NCBI RefSeq assembly: GCF_003589595.1
Contig: NW_020654422.1
Coordinates: 17,713,258 to 17,777,257 of the forward strand
Length of the DNA stretch: 64,000 nucleotides
Direction: 5' to 3'
Origin: Hyposmocoma kahamanoa
Taxonomy: Eukaryota; Arthropoda; Insecta; Lepidoptera; Cosmopterigidae
Position 1 is the stretch's first letter, and each line of letters opens with the position of its first letter. Position numbers and translations under genes: made by a program. The notes beneath the pieces are model-generated. The model did not search any database. It was given only the letters and a program-made list of their open reading frames with translations, and had not been told where the DNA came from. Below, piece by piece: positions 1-8,395 of the stretch.

Positions 1-262
1 AAGTCACAGCCGTAATTGACTGTGGCGCTGGTTTTCAATGAGCCCTGAGCCGAGATGAGTGACGGACGTGTGTGTCGCGAAATAAAAGAACTTAAAACAA
101 ACTACTTAAATATTTGTGTATGTATTCTTTGTACATTGTGTTGCTGCTGTATGTCATATTATAGATCGTAACAGTACATAAATATAGCAAAAATATATAA
201 ATATACCTACTGTGTGCGTTTATGGTGTGGTGACTTAATTATGTAACAAATAACATTATACA
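1..262. other. Unassigned AT-rich sequence
   Basis: No ORF, repeat or RNA feature was recognised. The stretch ends where an ATA-type microsatellite begins. Confidence 0.5.
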
Positions 263-460
263 ATATAATAATAATAATGACGCAAACACTCAACATAGCC
301 CCGCACACCCTATGTCGCGGGTGCTATGGACATACACATAGACAGCAACAAATTTCACCCAAACTTACGAGAGAAATAAATGTAGACCATACAAGTATTT
401 CTCCTAACCCGGGAATCAAACTTGGGACTTCTACGTGTGCGTCCATGGCATCCGCGATTG
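263..460 (-). mobile_element. SINE family A, rearranged copy
   Basis: An ATA microsatellite (263-278) is followed by the reverse complement of the family A body. The body carries the conserved blocks CCCGCAC, GTGCTATGGACA, ACGAGAGAAATAAATGTAG and CCCGGGAATC. The last block is the reverse of the pol III box B segment GATTCCCGGG. The tRNA-like 5' head is missing. In its place a short stretch (about 434-459, GTCCATGGCATCCGCGAT) runs in the opposite orientation and comes from the distal body. The copy is therefore truncated and rearranged. Other family A members lie at 1157, 3432, 16402, 17459, 17835, 20193, 34702 and 40909. Confidence 0.7.
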
Positions 461-1000
461 AAAAAAAATTACATTTACTCTTTTACAGTTCTAGGAATGA
501 CCATAATTCTTTGCACGAAAATATGTCCTATCACACATATTATATAAGCCAGAAGGTCCGAGATCCATTTACCAAAATAACTGACTCTACAAGCATTGTG
601 AAAAACTGCAAACGACGCTTTCAATAACCATGGTAACTTCGTATGAAAAAGTTTTCAAGAAAAAAATACCCACATAGACCTTTGTTTGCCTTGATAAAGT
701 GGACATTGGTTTCACGTGCGACTCTGTCACATCTTTTTGCTGTGTGTTAGACCGTCTCGAATGTTTTTGCCCGCACTTTAGCCGCGAGAGTGATTTATCA
801 CATAGGAACATGCTGCGGTTAGACATAAAATATAAGATTCCTTTTGTAAATACAAAAGAGGGCGAGGAGACATATTTGCTAAACGAATGAATAATCGTTC
901 ATATGTTTTTTGTAAGCCAATTATAAGGTACGGTTTTGTTATGCCATATTTTTGCGTGGTTGTTTTGAAAAAAATAGTATATAAATAAGAATAAAAAAAT
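461..1000. other. Unassigned AT-rich sequence
   Basis: Only short open frames with no recognisable motif occur here. Nothing supports a gene. Confidence 0.5.
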
Positions 1001-1156
1001 TGCCATGCAGAGGTCCCGGGTTGGATTTCTAGGACTGGAAAAATATTTGTATGGCTTACCATTTCTTTCTCTCGTGAGTTTGGGTATAATTGTGGTTGCC
1101 TACCTATGAGTGCTATGAGTGTGTTCGTTATTATTATTATTGTTATTATTGTATTA
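1001..1156 (+). mobile_element. SINE family A, 5'-truncated copy
   Basis: The copy starts inside the tRNA-like head at TGCCATGCAGAGGTCCCGGG. It continues through the body (GAAAAATATTTGTATGGCTTAC, then TCTCTCGTGAGTTTGGGT) to a TTATTATT tail. Another family A copy starts immediately after the tail, which suggests the TTA tail was the target of the second insertion. Confidence 0.75.
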
Positions 1157-1382
1157 CTGCCTCCGTGGCCGAAAGGTTACCATGCCGGACTGCCACGCAG
1201 AGGTCCCAGGTTCGATTCCCGGGTCGGGAGAAACATATGTTCGGCCTACATTTATTTCTCTCGTGAGTTTGTGTGTAATTTTGTGGTTGTCTATGTGTGT
1301 ATCCATGGCACCCGCGACACAAGGTTTCCCTAGTGCTGGGCCATGTTGAGTGTGTGCGTTATTATTATTATTATTATTATTT
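1157..1382 (+). mobile_element. SINE family A, near full-length tRNA-derived copy
   Basis: This is the best copy for defining the family. The head CTGCCTCCGTGGCCGAAAGG carries a box A-like TGGCCGAAAGG, and about 35 nt later comes a box B-like GGTTCGATTCCCGGG, as in a tRNA gene with an internal pol III promoter. The head is followed by a body of about 150 nt with CTACATTTATTTCTCTCGTG, CCATGGCACCCGCGA and TTTCCCTAGTGCTGGG, and then by a (TTA)n tail from 1360. It encodes no protein, so mobilisation would depend on a LINE. The head cannot fold as a functional tRNA without several changes, so it is not called as a tRNA gene. Confidence 0.85.
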
Positions 1383-1515
1383 CTCTTGTACTCGACTGAT
1401 AGTCGGATATTTGGAACCAGGTACGGGCCTAAGCCAAGTATTCTGGTTCGGTTGTGGTATTGTGAGGGGATGTGAGTGGGTGGTGGTGGTTATTATTATT
1501 ATTATTATTATTATA
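1383..1515 (+). repeat. Probable SINE tail remnant ending in a TTA microsatellite
   Basis: A GGTGGTGG segment runs into (TTA)n at about 1489-1514. The preceding ~100 nt (GGTTCGGTTGTGGTATTGTG and neighbours) resembles no other segment I could align in this window. The tail type matches family A. Confidence 0.4.
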
Positions 1516-1610
1516 TATCCTGTTTTTTTTATTAAACTAATGCAAAGTTCAAAGTAGTTTTTGGTGGAAACACACTCTCATGTCTAATAACATATTATCT
1601 ATATTTGACA

Positions 1611-1792
1611 ACCTCCGTAGTCTAGTGGCTAGCACACCGGTTTTCATGGTGTCACCATCACTGAGGTCCCGGATTCGAAAACTAACTTTTCTGTTCGAGT
1701 CTGGGTGTTTGTGGTACCACCATTGTTTCCGATTTCCATGACACAAATGCATTAATTACTTACTTTGAGATCAGAGCAACGTTTGTGATATA
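1611..1792 (+). mobile_element. SINE family B (second tRNA-derived family)
   Basis: The tRNA-like head CCTCCGTAGTCTAGTGGCTA includes box A-like TAGTCTAGTGG, and a degenerate box B GGTCCCGGATTCGAA follows. The body has GAGTCTGGGTGTTTGTGGTA and TTGTTTCCGATTTCCATGAC, followed by TTACTTACTTTGAGATCA. The same body and tail occur reverse-complemented at 16640-16790. Head and body both differ from family A, so this is a separate family. Confidence 0.7.
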
Positions 1793-2253
1793 GGTATCGA
1801 GATGTTCATCAAACATAGCTGCTAAGAACCATCTTAATTAAATTACTCTTCTTCTTTGCCTTATGTCCCATTTGTTTTGCTCCTTTGCGTAAGTTCGGGG
1901 TCTACACCCATTGTCTACGTCTTTTTAGACGGTTCCAATCCAAGTGGTCTGGGGTCTGCCTGGTCGACTTTTGGCGGTTTCAGTTTCTAGTCACAAGATG
2001 TTTTTTTGGTCATTGGCTATCGTCCCTACACATTACGTTTCTCGGTTGAATTTGTATTCAAATAAAAAGAGATCGTTTTGCGATCTGTCCACCCGTTTGG
2101 CATCTACGCTATCATAGACATACAGACACACAGCTTTGTCTGATGTGCAAACTTCAAACTTATAATTACCCTCTTTTTGCGACGGAGGTTAAAAATACTT
2201 AGACCTTGCTTACTTGTCCGAGGTTTGAGGTCATAATGTCTCTTTAGTTTTAT
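1793..2253. other. Unassigned; possible old repeat fragments
   Basis: The segment at 1855-1985 (CTTCTTCTTTGCC, TTCGGGGTCTAC) and the segment at 2090-2200 (GGCATCTACGCTATCATAGA, then ACAGACACAC) look like decayed dispersed repeats. No second copy in the window confirms this. Confidence 0.3.
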
Positions 2254-2312
2254 TTTTAACCGACTCCAAAAAGGGAAGATGTTCCCAATTCGACTAAATT
2301 GTTAGATGTTAC
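2254..2312 (+). repeat. Family F end fragment (AACCGACTTC-type terminus)
   Basis: TTTTTAACCGACTCCAAAAA followed by CCCAATTCGACT matches the terminal part of the element family best seen at 45515-45798 and 59220-59550. Confidence 0.5.
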
Positions 2313-3431
2313 TTTAGATATATTAATTCCGTCAACTTACAAGTCATTAATTATATTTGTACGTGGAATTCAATAGTATATATAGTAAGTATAGAAGAAG
2401 GAATAAAATTCGTCTATAAGTCATCTAGGTACAGATAAAAAATGTTATAGAAAGGTATTGAGCTCGGGAGGCTGGTAATATTTCCCCCAGCTAGCTTATT
2501 CTTTGAGCGGAAATGACTGTCAGTCCCCTTGGTCACCGGAGGCTTCAACAAGGCGTAAAGAAAGCTCCAAAAATTGTCCCAAGAGCAAAATATGTATTGA
2601 ATTTGTATTTCACATGTTTCTTTTTAGAAAAACCATTTTTATTATATACATTATTAAGGTATAATTCAGTAAGTAGCGTGTTACAAATAAACATACTTCT
2701 GTCAGTTTTATTGATAGATCCAATAAGACGTTTTAAATCGATTTTACGCACACACATCATGTGCATATGTACTTTATTGTTATCTCAAGTATCTACTACT
2801 TTTATGTCCAAAAAATAATATTTTGCAAGCAATAAAATTCTTTCTTTATGTCATGAGTGTCCATGAAAAAGACATAACAGTGTGCGTTGAATTTATTGTG
2901 GTATGCGCGGACCCAGATGGCTTTTCTCATAAAACACCACGAGTGGCTCTGCTGGTAACGCTACACTTAAAGATAATCACAATTTACGGGAGGCCTTTGT
3001 CTGAATTCGGAAATACTTTTCTTTTAGCACGACGTGTGGCAATTACATCGTGTCAAATTATATGAACCCTTTCGAAGAGAGTAGAACTTGTAAAAACGGC
3101 CGTAGTATGTTTTGAACATGAAACAATTTGGTTGTTTTATTATTATTACGATTTGGAATAAAATAGAAACCATTTATTACAACGCCACAATACAAAAATA
3201 CTCAGAAAAAAAGATTAAAAAAAGGCAAAGCAAAAGTAAAACAAAAAATAAAAAAAACAAAAAAAAAACAACATAGTAAAAAATACCAAATTTTAAATAG
3301 TCAATTCACAATTTTTCGAAAAATAAACGTCATGTGTGCGGCTGTGATCAACGTAAAAAGACCCAATCAGCTAATGTCACAGCCGAGTAAAGACTGACTG
3401 CGTAATTTCCATTGAAATTTTATTTTTTTTA
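2313..3431. other. Unassigned AT-rich sequence
   Basis: Short frames around 2513-3065 show no motif. An A-rich low-complexity patch lies at about 3200-3290. Confidence 0.5.
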
Positions 3432-3615
3432 ACTGCCTTGGTGGCCGAACGGTTACTCGGACCCGGGTATGATTCCCGGGCCGGGAGAAATATTTGTATG
3501 GCTTACATTTTTTTCTCTCGCGAATTTGGGTAATTTGTAGTGTTCTATGTGTGTGCGTCTCTCGCACCCGTGATATAGGGTTTCCTTAGTGCTGGGTTAT
3601 TATTATTATTATTTA
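3432..3615 (+). mobile_element. SINE family A copy with deleted head
   Basis: The box A region TGGCCGAACGGTTAC is present, but about 25 nt between the boxes are missing. Box B survives as TATGATTCCCGGG. The body and a (TTA)n tail (3596-3614) are intact in order. Confidence 0.75.
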
Positions 3616-4269
3616 TAAATGAAATAAAATTTTATTTTGTGAAAAAATGAAGCGTACAGACCCACTCAAAAACTGATACACCTTCTCACGGTCATGGGAC
3701 AAGGAAGGAAAGTACCTTAAATATTGTATTCATGATATTTTGCTTCATAGGGACATTATTTTTAACACGGCTAGAGTTTAAAAAAATGTCCAAAAACTTA
3801 CATATGATTGTCTTTGGTCTCAATTGTATATGTATATAAATTTTATTTCATTATTTGGTTCTATTTGGGATTTATTTAAAATATTGCTTTCAAATATTTA
3901 ACGCTACATATTTTACAGGTTGGAAAAAAGTCAATAGGACATGAAGAAGCACCTTAGGAAACATTCTTTTATTTTTCTAATATAATATCTGCATTCACAG
4001 AAATTTTGTAAAGCTTGAATAAATAAAAAAATTAAAAAATAAGTTCTCACTATTTTATTGCACTACAGGATAAAATCTCCCCAATAAACATTGGGTCTTA
4101 AAATAAAGATAACCATTCATTCCACCATATATATATGTTCATGGGCAGGATACGCTTCCTCTATTTGTCCCCCCACCATTTACTAAATTATATACACGCA
4201 ATTCCTTCATTTACCGTTCCACCAACAGGTACAATATCAATTTTTCTAATATTAGTGACACCATTCTTA
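3616..4269. other. Unassigned AT-rich sequence left of the retrotransposon
   Basis: Nothing recognised. The part nearest 4386 probably belongs to the LINE split by the LTR element. Confidence 0.4.
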
Positions 4270-4386
4270 GTAAATGAAAAGAAAATTTGGCACTACAAAT
4301 TGTAAATGGCATTTAATAAACTTTGACATTCCCTAGCCTGTCTACAAACCGTATGGGTTGTCCAGGTGTTATTGTGAATAGTTTTT
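4270..4386 (-). pseudogene. LINE remnant, part downstream of the retrotransposon insertion
   Basis: Read on the minus strand from the GTAC target site, the frame of the RNase H remnant at 10381-10519 stays open across the junction, once the retrotransposon and one GTAC are ignored. It reads TIHNNTWTTHTVCRQARE and stops near 4297. In that open frame, the W-T-x3-T-x-C-R-Q-A pattern suggests LINE ORF2 sequence C-terminal to RNase H. It has no function of its own now. Confidence 0.4.
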
Positions 4387-4390
4387 GTAC
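4387..4390. repeat. Target-site duplication GTAC, left copy
   Basis: GTAC directly abuts the 3' LTR here and is repeated at 10376-10379 directly after the 5' LTR. A 4-bp duplication is typical of many Ty3/gypsy integrases. Confidence 0.85.
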
Positions 4391-4587
4391 TCTCATATTA
4401 TTAAAAAGGATGGACGTAGATGGTAGAGTGAAATACGTTGATTTAAAGAGACATGTTTATTGTTCGGTCTCCAGAATATAAGTGAGTAAATAATACAATA
4501 TAAAATAAAATGTAAACTTAAATGCTAACCAAGCAATACGCATCACATGTTGCAGTTAGACTATAAATATAGTCTATCTATACTACA
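4391..4587 (-). repeat. 3' LTR of the gypsy element
   Basis: 197 bp. On the element strand it begins TGTAGTATAGATAGAC and ends TAATATGAGA. It is identical to 10179-10375. An AATAAA on the element strand (4456-4461 complement) is a candidate polyadenylation signal. A short palindrome (CTATAAATATAG, 4561-4572) lies near the U3 start. Confidence 0.93.
4456..4461 (-). terminator. Candidate AATAAA polyadenylation signal in the LTR
   Basis: On the element strand the context is GAACAATAAACATG, about two thirds into the LTR. The same hexamer lies in the other LTR at 10244-10249. It is the only AATAAA seen in the LTR. Confidence 0.5.
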
Positions 4588-4711
4588 TTATAGGGGTTCC
4601 AGAGAAAAAAAATGTGTTGCGTGTTACTTGTTAAAACACATTTTTTTTTTTAAACTTAATTAAAACAAAAATTCTTAATAATTACTTAACAGTCCAACAA
4701 AAGTTTACTAA
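4588..4711 (-). other. 3' non-coding region between pol and 3' LTR
   Basis: This segment should hold the polypurine tract. The 30 nt next to the LTR on the element strand are pyrimidine-rich instead (TTTTTTTTCTCTGGAACCCC, then TATAA). The purine-rich run GAGAAAAAAAA is on the opposite strand. An A-run lies further upstream, near 4640-4651 on the element strand. Confidence 0.6.
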
Positions 4712-7700
4712 TTAATTTACAAACAATTTAGTATTATTCTTATGTGTTATATATTCTTTGCCATCTTTCAAAATTTTTACATTTGGTGATAAATCTTCAA
4801 TAACGACATACGGTCCTAAATAAATGTTATCTAGTTTACTTCCTACTTGGTTTTTCAACAAAATTAAATCATCTTTCTTATATTTTACAGTATTTATATG
4901 TTTATCGTAATTTATCTTTCTTAAACTTTTCCCATCTAATAAATTATTTCTAGCGTCGGCCTGTGCTCGTTGTAACCTGTATCTTAGTTGTAAAGGATAA
5001 GCATCAGGATTATATAAAGGTTCTACATCAGAACACAACAAATTATTTGGCAGATTACAAAGTTTTCCAAACACTAGTTCGTATGGAGTGTATTGTGTCT
5101 CGGTATGCACGGTTGTATTATATGAAAAACACCAAAATGGTAGCCAAGTGCTCCAGTCAGTCGAATTATTACTACACTGTATCCTAAGAAACGCTCCTAA
5201 ACTTTTATGTGTATTCTCTAACGAACCTATAGTTTCGTGGTGATACGCGGTCGAGTGAAGTTTGTTAATTTTTAGCAATTCACATACTTCAACCATAACT
5301 GACGACATGAACTCTGTGCCTTGGTCCGTAATTATTTCTTTTGGGATACCATATCTCAATATAAAATTATTTACAAATAAACTAGCAACTGACACAGTAT
5401 CCTTTTTTTCTAGCGGATACGCTTCTACATATTTGGTTAAGTTACATTGCAAAGTTAAAATATATTTACTATTATAATTATCAATATCTAACGGTCCCAT
5501 TAAATCTAAACTAACCCTTTCAAACGCTGTACTAGGAGTAGTTGTAATAACCATCGGTTCCCTAGTATGCCTGTTCGAGTGTTTCTGAATTTGACAACTC
5601 TTACACTTTCTTACGAATTCTGTGACGTCATTAGTAATTCCTGGCCAGTAGTAATATTTCTTAATATTATTCAGCATCCTATTTACCCCCGCGTGGCCAC
5701 TGGTGGGTAATAGATGAAAGTCATTCAATATTACAATTTTAGTATCTTTTTCAGTTACTGTTACTACGTCATTCAATACTAATACCTTAGGAAAATCACT
5801 TAGGTTATTAATTTCCTTTAATAATATATTTATAAAATCTTTATCGCGCTTTCTTTTTATAATAACGAGCTCGTTTAATTTTATTTCTTTACAAAAATCT
5901 TGTAATTCTCTCGCTAACACACTTACGGTAGATAACGATCGAGACATTACATAAATAGCCGATTTATCGGGCACAAAAACAAAAGAACCATTTTTACTAT
6001 ACAAGTTCTGTAAATTCACTATCTGCTTCAATGCAGTCTTATTTGCGCTTAATATTAGTTCTACGCTGTCAGTCGGTCGTTTGAGAATTTCCACTACTTT
6101 AGGTTGATCAAGCCTAGAAGCGGTGTGATTCTCACATGTCAAGTCAATAATGTTGTCATTATTAAGTTTTCGAGCTTGTGCTCTTGTCATGACCGATACA
6201 ACATGCTCATGCATATCTTTCAATTCCTTAGAGTTCATCGGTATGCGACTCAATGCATCTGCAGCTGCGTTGTGCCGTCCCGGAACATAACTGATATCAA
6301 AATCATACTCTTCCAAATAGAGTCTAAACTTTGTTAAACGGCTTGATGGATCGGTCATATTAAATAAATAAATCAAAGGCCTGTGGTCAGTTTTTATTTG
6401 AAACTTCTTGCCATACAAATAGGGCCTAAAATGACGCACAGCCCACACAATAGCCAGTAGTTCGAGTTCGATGACTGGGTATCGTGTTTCAGCTGGTCTT
6501 AGATTACGACTTGCGTACGCTACTACCTTGCCGTTACTATTAGACAAAACGGCGCCTAAACCTAGCTTTGATGCGTCTGTTTGTAAAACAAACGTATTAC
6601 CTTCTGAGAAGTCTGGATAATCTAAGATGGTAGGACTAAGTAGGATTTCTTTAAGTTTTTGGAAAGCCTTTTCACATTCAGTTGACCAGTTAAAAGAGAC
6701 ATTTTTCTTACATAATGCATTAAGTGGATGTGCTATTTCTGCGAAATTAGGTATAAATCTCCTGTAATAGTTAGCAAACGCTACAAATCGTTTAATATCA
6801 TCTACACAAGTTGGAACAGGATATTTCTGTAAAACATCTATTTTCGATGGGTCGGGAAAAATTCCATCTGAAGTTATTTTGTGGCCTATATAAATAATTT
6901 CTTTTTGCAAAAATTCACACTTTAATGGGTTTAATTTCAAGTTAACTTGTCTAAATCTTTCCAGTACTTTAACTAAATTTTTGTTATGGGTTTCAAGACT
7001 ATTACCAACTACAATACAGTCATCTAAATAAATTAGACATGCCTGATAGTTCAAACCCGTCATGGCTATAGTCATCAGTCGTGTGAAAGAACTAGGATAT
7101 GTTTTTAATCCCATCGGGCATCTCTTCATTTGATATTGTTTGTCAGTTGTAAAAGCTGTATATTTCCTAGATTGTTTTTCTAAGGACAACTGATAATAAC
7201 CTTGTGATAAATCTAATTTAGAAAAATATACATTATTTGCCAAAGAATCTAGAATGTCAGTTATATTCGGTAAAGGGAATTTATCGTCCTGTATTACGTT
7301 GTTTAAGTGACGATAATCCACAACTAATCTCCATTTTTTCTCTCCTGATCTATCTGTCTTTTTGGGAACTAACAAAACTGGACTTGACCACTCTGATGTG
7401 GTTTCCTCAATAATATCATTCTTTAGCATATCGTCTACTTGTTTCTGTATTTCACCTTTAAGTGCCTTAGGTAGCCTATAAGGCTTGGTATACACTGGTG
7501 AAGTATTGTCTTTTAATTTTATGGAATGTTCGTATAAGTTGGTAGTAGACAATGTATCGCCTGGTAAATGAAAAACGTCGGCGTATTTAGCGCACACGTT
7601 TTCTATACTTATCTGCTCCTCTTCATTTAAATAAGAAGGCAAGTCAAGTAAATTAAAAAGTTGTCTGATTCTGTCTGGCGATATCTTCTCATCATCAAAT

Positions 7701-8353
7701 TGGTATACATTATAATAGTTTAAACTATGAATATCTACATCTTTAATATCTACTCTGACTGGTTTGTCAGTCGTATTGAGCATGCGAATTGGAATAAGTC
7801 CATACTTTGGTTTCACAATTACTCCCGCTGTGTACACACCTTTATGTACTTGTTTTGCTAAGACAACGCATTCACTGATGTGTGCCGTAGGTACGTGTCG
7901 AATTACTTCACATCGTGGAGGAATTATTATTTGATTTTTATCAAACTGAAAAGCTACGTCGTTGTCCTGGTTTTCCAAACTCAAGGTACCATCTTTGTAA
8001 CTCAACACTGCGTTATACTTTTGGAAAAAATCTTGGCCGAGTATCCCGTCTGCGGCGCAAGCTAAGTTCTTGAAAACATAGAACTTTTGTTTAAAAATTA
8101 CCCCTTCAAGTTTTATATCTAAGTAAATATAACCTTCTGATTCTAAATTACCACTTATCCCCTTAATTAAAATACTATCTTTCCTAATCAACTTAAGTAA
8201 CTCAATATTATGTGCTAGTCGTTCATATTTTATTACGCATAAGCTGGCTCCACTATCAATTAACAAGTTCAATTTCTCATTATTTCCTAAATATGACATT
8301 ACTGTAAAGAAATTATTATAACTAAAAATATTATGAGTGCACTGTTTAGGCAC
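4712..8353 (-). CDS. pol: Pol polyprotein of Ty3/gypsy retrotransposon (PR-RT-RNase H-IN)
   Basis: The 1,213-residue frame has no stop or gap. Protease: aspartic site LLIDSGAS at residues 31-37. Reverse transcriptase: LVPKK at 328, LDLSQGYYQL at 380-389, and catalytic YLDD at 442-445. RNase H: TDAS at 592-595, E629/E631, TDHRP at 655-659, and D699 in ADALSR. Integrase: zinc-binding H880, H887, C917 and C920, then catalytic D950, D1010 and E1046 with 35 residues between the last two. The basic C-terminus follows (KYKKDDLILLKN around 1157-1168). It copies the element RNA into DNA and integrates it. The first listed codon is GTG (8353-8351), but the frame is open from 8395, so translation almost certainly enters from gag by frameshift. 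All visible catalytic residues are present, so the enzyme could be active. Confidence 0.96.
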   Translation of the reverse strand: MPKQCTHNIFSYNNFFTVMSYLGNNEKLNLLIDSGASLCVIKYERLAHNIELLKLIRKDSILIKGISGNLESEGYIYLDIKLEGVIFKQKFYVFKNLACAADGILGQDFFQKYNAVLSYKDGTLSLENQDNDVAFQFDKNQIIIPPRCEVIRHVPTAHISECVVLAKQVHKGVYTAGVIVKPKYGLIPIRMLNTTDKPVRVDIKDVDIHSLNYYNVYQFDDEKISPDRIRQLFNLLDLPSYLNEEEQISIENVCAKYADVFHLPGDTLSTTNLYEHSIKLKDNTSPVYTKPYRLPKALKGEIQKQVDDMLKNDIIEETTSEWSSPVLLVPKKTDRSGEKKWRLVVDYRHLNNVIQDDKFPLPNITDILDSLANNVYFSKLDLSQGYYQLSLEKQSRKYTAFTTDKQYQMKRCPMGLKTYPSSFTRLMTIAMTGLNYQACLIYLDDCIVVGNSLETHNKNLVKVLERFRQVNLKLNPLKCEFLQKEIIYIGHKITSDGIFPDPSKIDVLQKYPVPTCVDDIKRFVAFANYYRRFIPNFAEIAHPLNALCKKNVSFNWSTECEKAFQKLKEILLSPTILDYPDFSEGNTFVLQTDASKLGLGAVLSNSNGKVVAYASRNLRPAETRYPVIELELLAIVWAVRHFRPYLYGKKFQIKTDHRPLIYLFNMTDPSSRLTKFRLYLEEYDFDISYVPGRHNAAADALSRIPMNSKELKDMHEHVVSVMTRAQARKLNNDNIIDLTCENHTASRLDQPKVVEILKRPTDSVELILSANKTALKQIVNLQNLYSKNGSFVFVPDKSAIYVMSRSLSTVSVLARELQDFCKEIKLNELVIIKRKRDKDFINILLKEINNLSDFPKVLVLNDVVTVTEKDTKIVILNDFHLLPTSGHAGVNRMLNNIKKYYYWPGITNDVTEFVRKCKSCQIQKHSNRHTREPMVITTTPSTAFERVSLDLMGPLDIDNYNSKYILTLQCNLTKYVEAYPLEKKDTVSVASLFVNNFILRYGIPKEIITDQGTEFMSSVMVEVCELLKINKLHSTAYHHETIGSLENTHKSLGAFLRIQCSNNSTDWSTWLPFWCFSYNTTVHTETQYTPYELVFGKLCNLPNNLLCSDVEPLYNPDAYPLQLRYRLQRAQADARNNLLDGKSLRKINYDKHINTVKYKKDDLILLKNQVGSKLDNIYLGPYVVIEDLSPNVKILKDGKEYITHKNNTKLFVN

Positions 8354-8395
8354 GAAAAAATTTGCTATTCTCAGTATTTCGCAAACCTTCCTGAG
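8346..8395 (-). promoter_or_regulatory. gag-pol overlap with candidate +1 frameshift site
   Basis: The pol frame is open from the TGA at 8398-8396, and gag ends at TAA 8348-8346, so decoding must change frame in these ~50 nt. Pol lies +1 (equivalently -2) to gag. Just before the gag stop the gag-frame codons are AGC AAA TTT TTT CGT GCC TAA (8366-8346). A P-site tRNA-Phe on UUU can move one base to UUC with CGU in the A site, and the next codons are then GTG CCT AAA of pol. UUU-CGU is a documented +1 shift context in influenza A segment 3. Use here is inferred. Confidence 0.55.

Noticed and set aside
277..627. 116-codon plus-strand frame
   Set aside because: Runs through a reversed SINE and shows no domain.
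1157..1235. tRNA gene at the head of SINE family A (and heads of B and D)
   Set aside because: Box A and box B are present, but the acceptor stem does not close and the same head recurs attached to a non-tRNA body, so these are SINEs.
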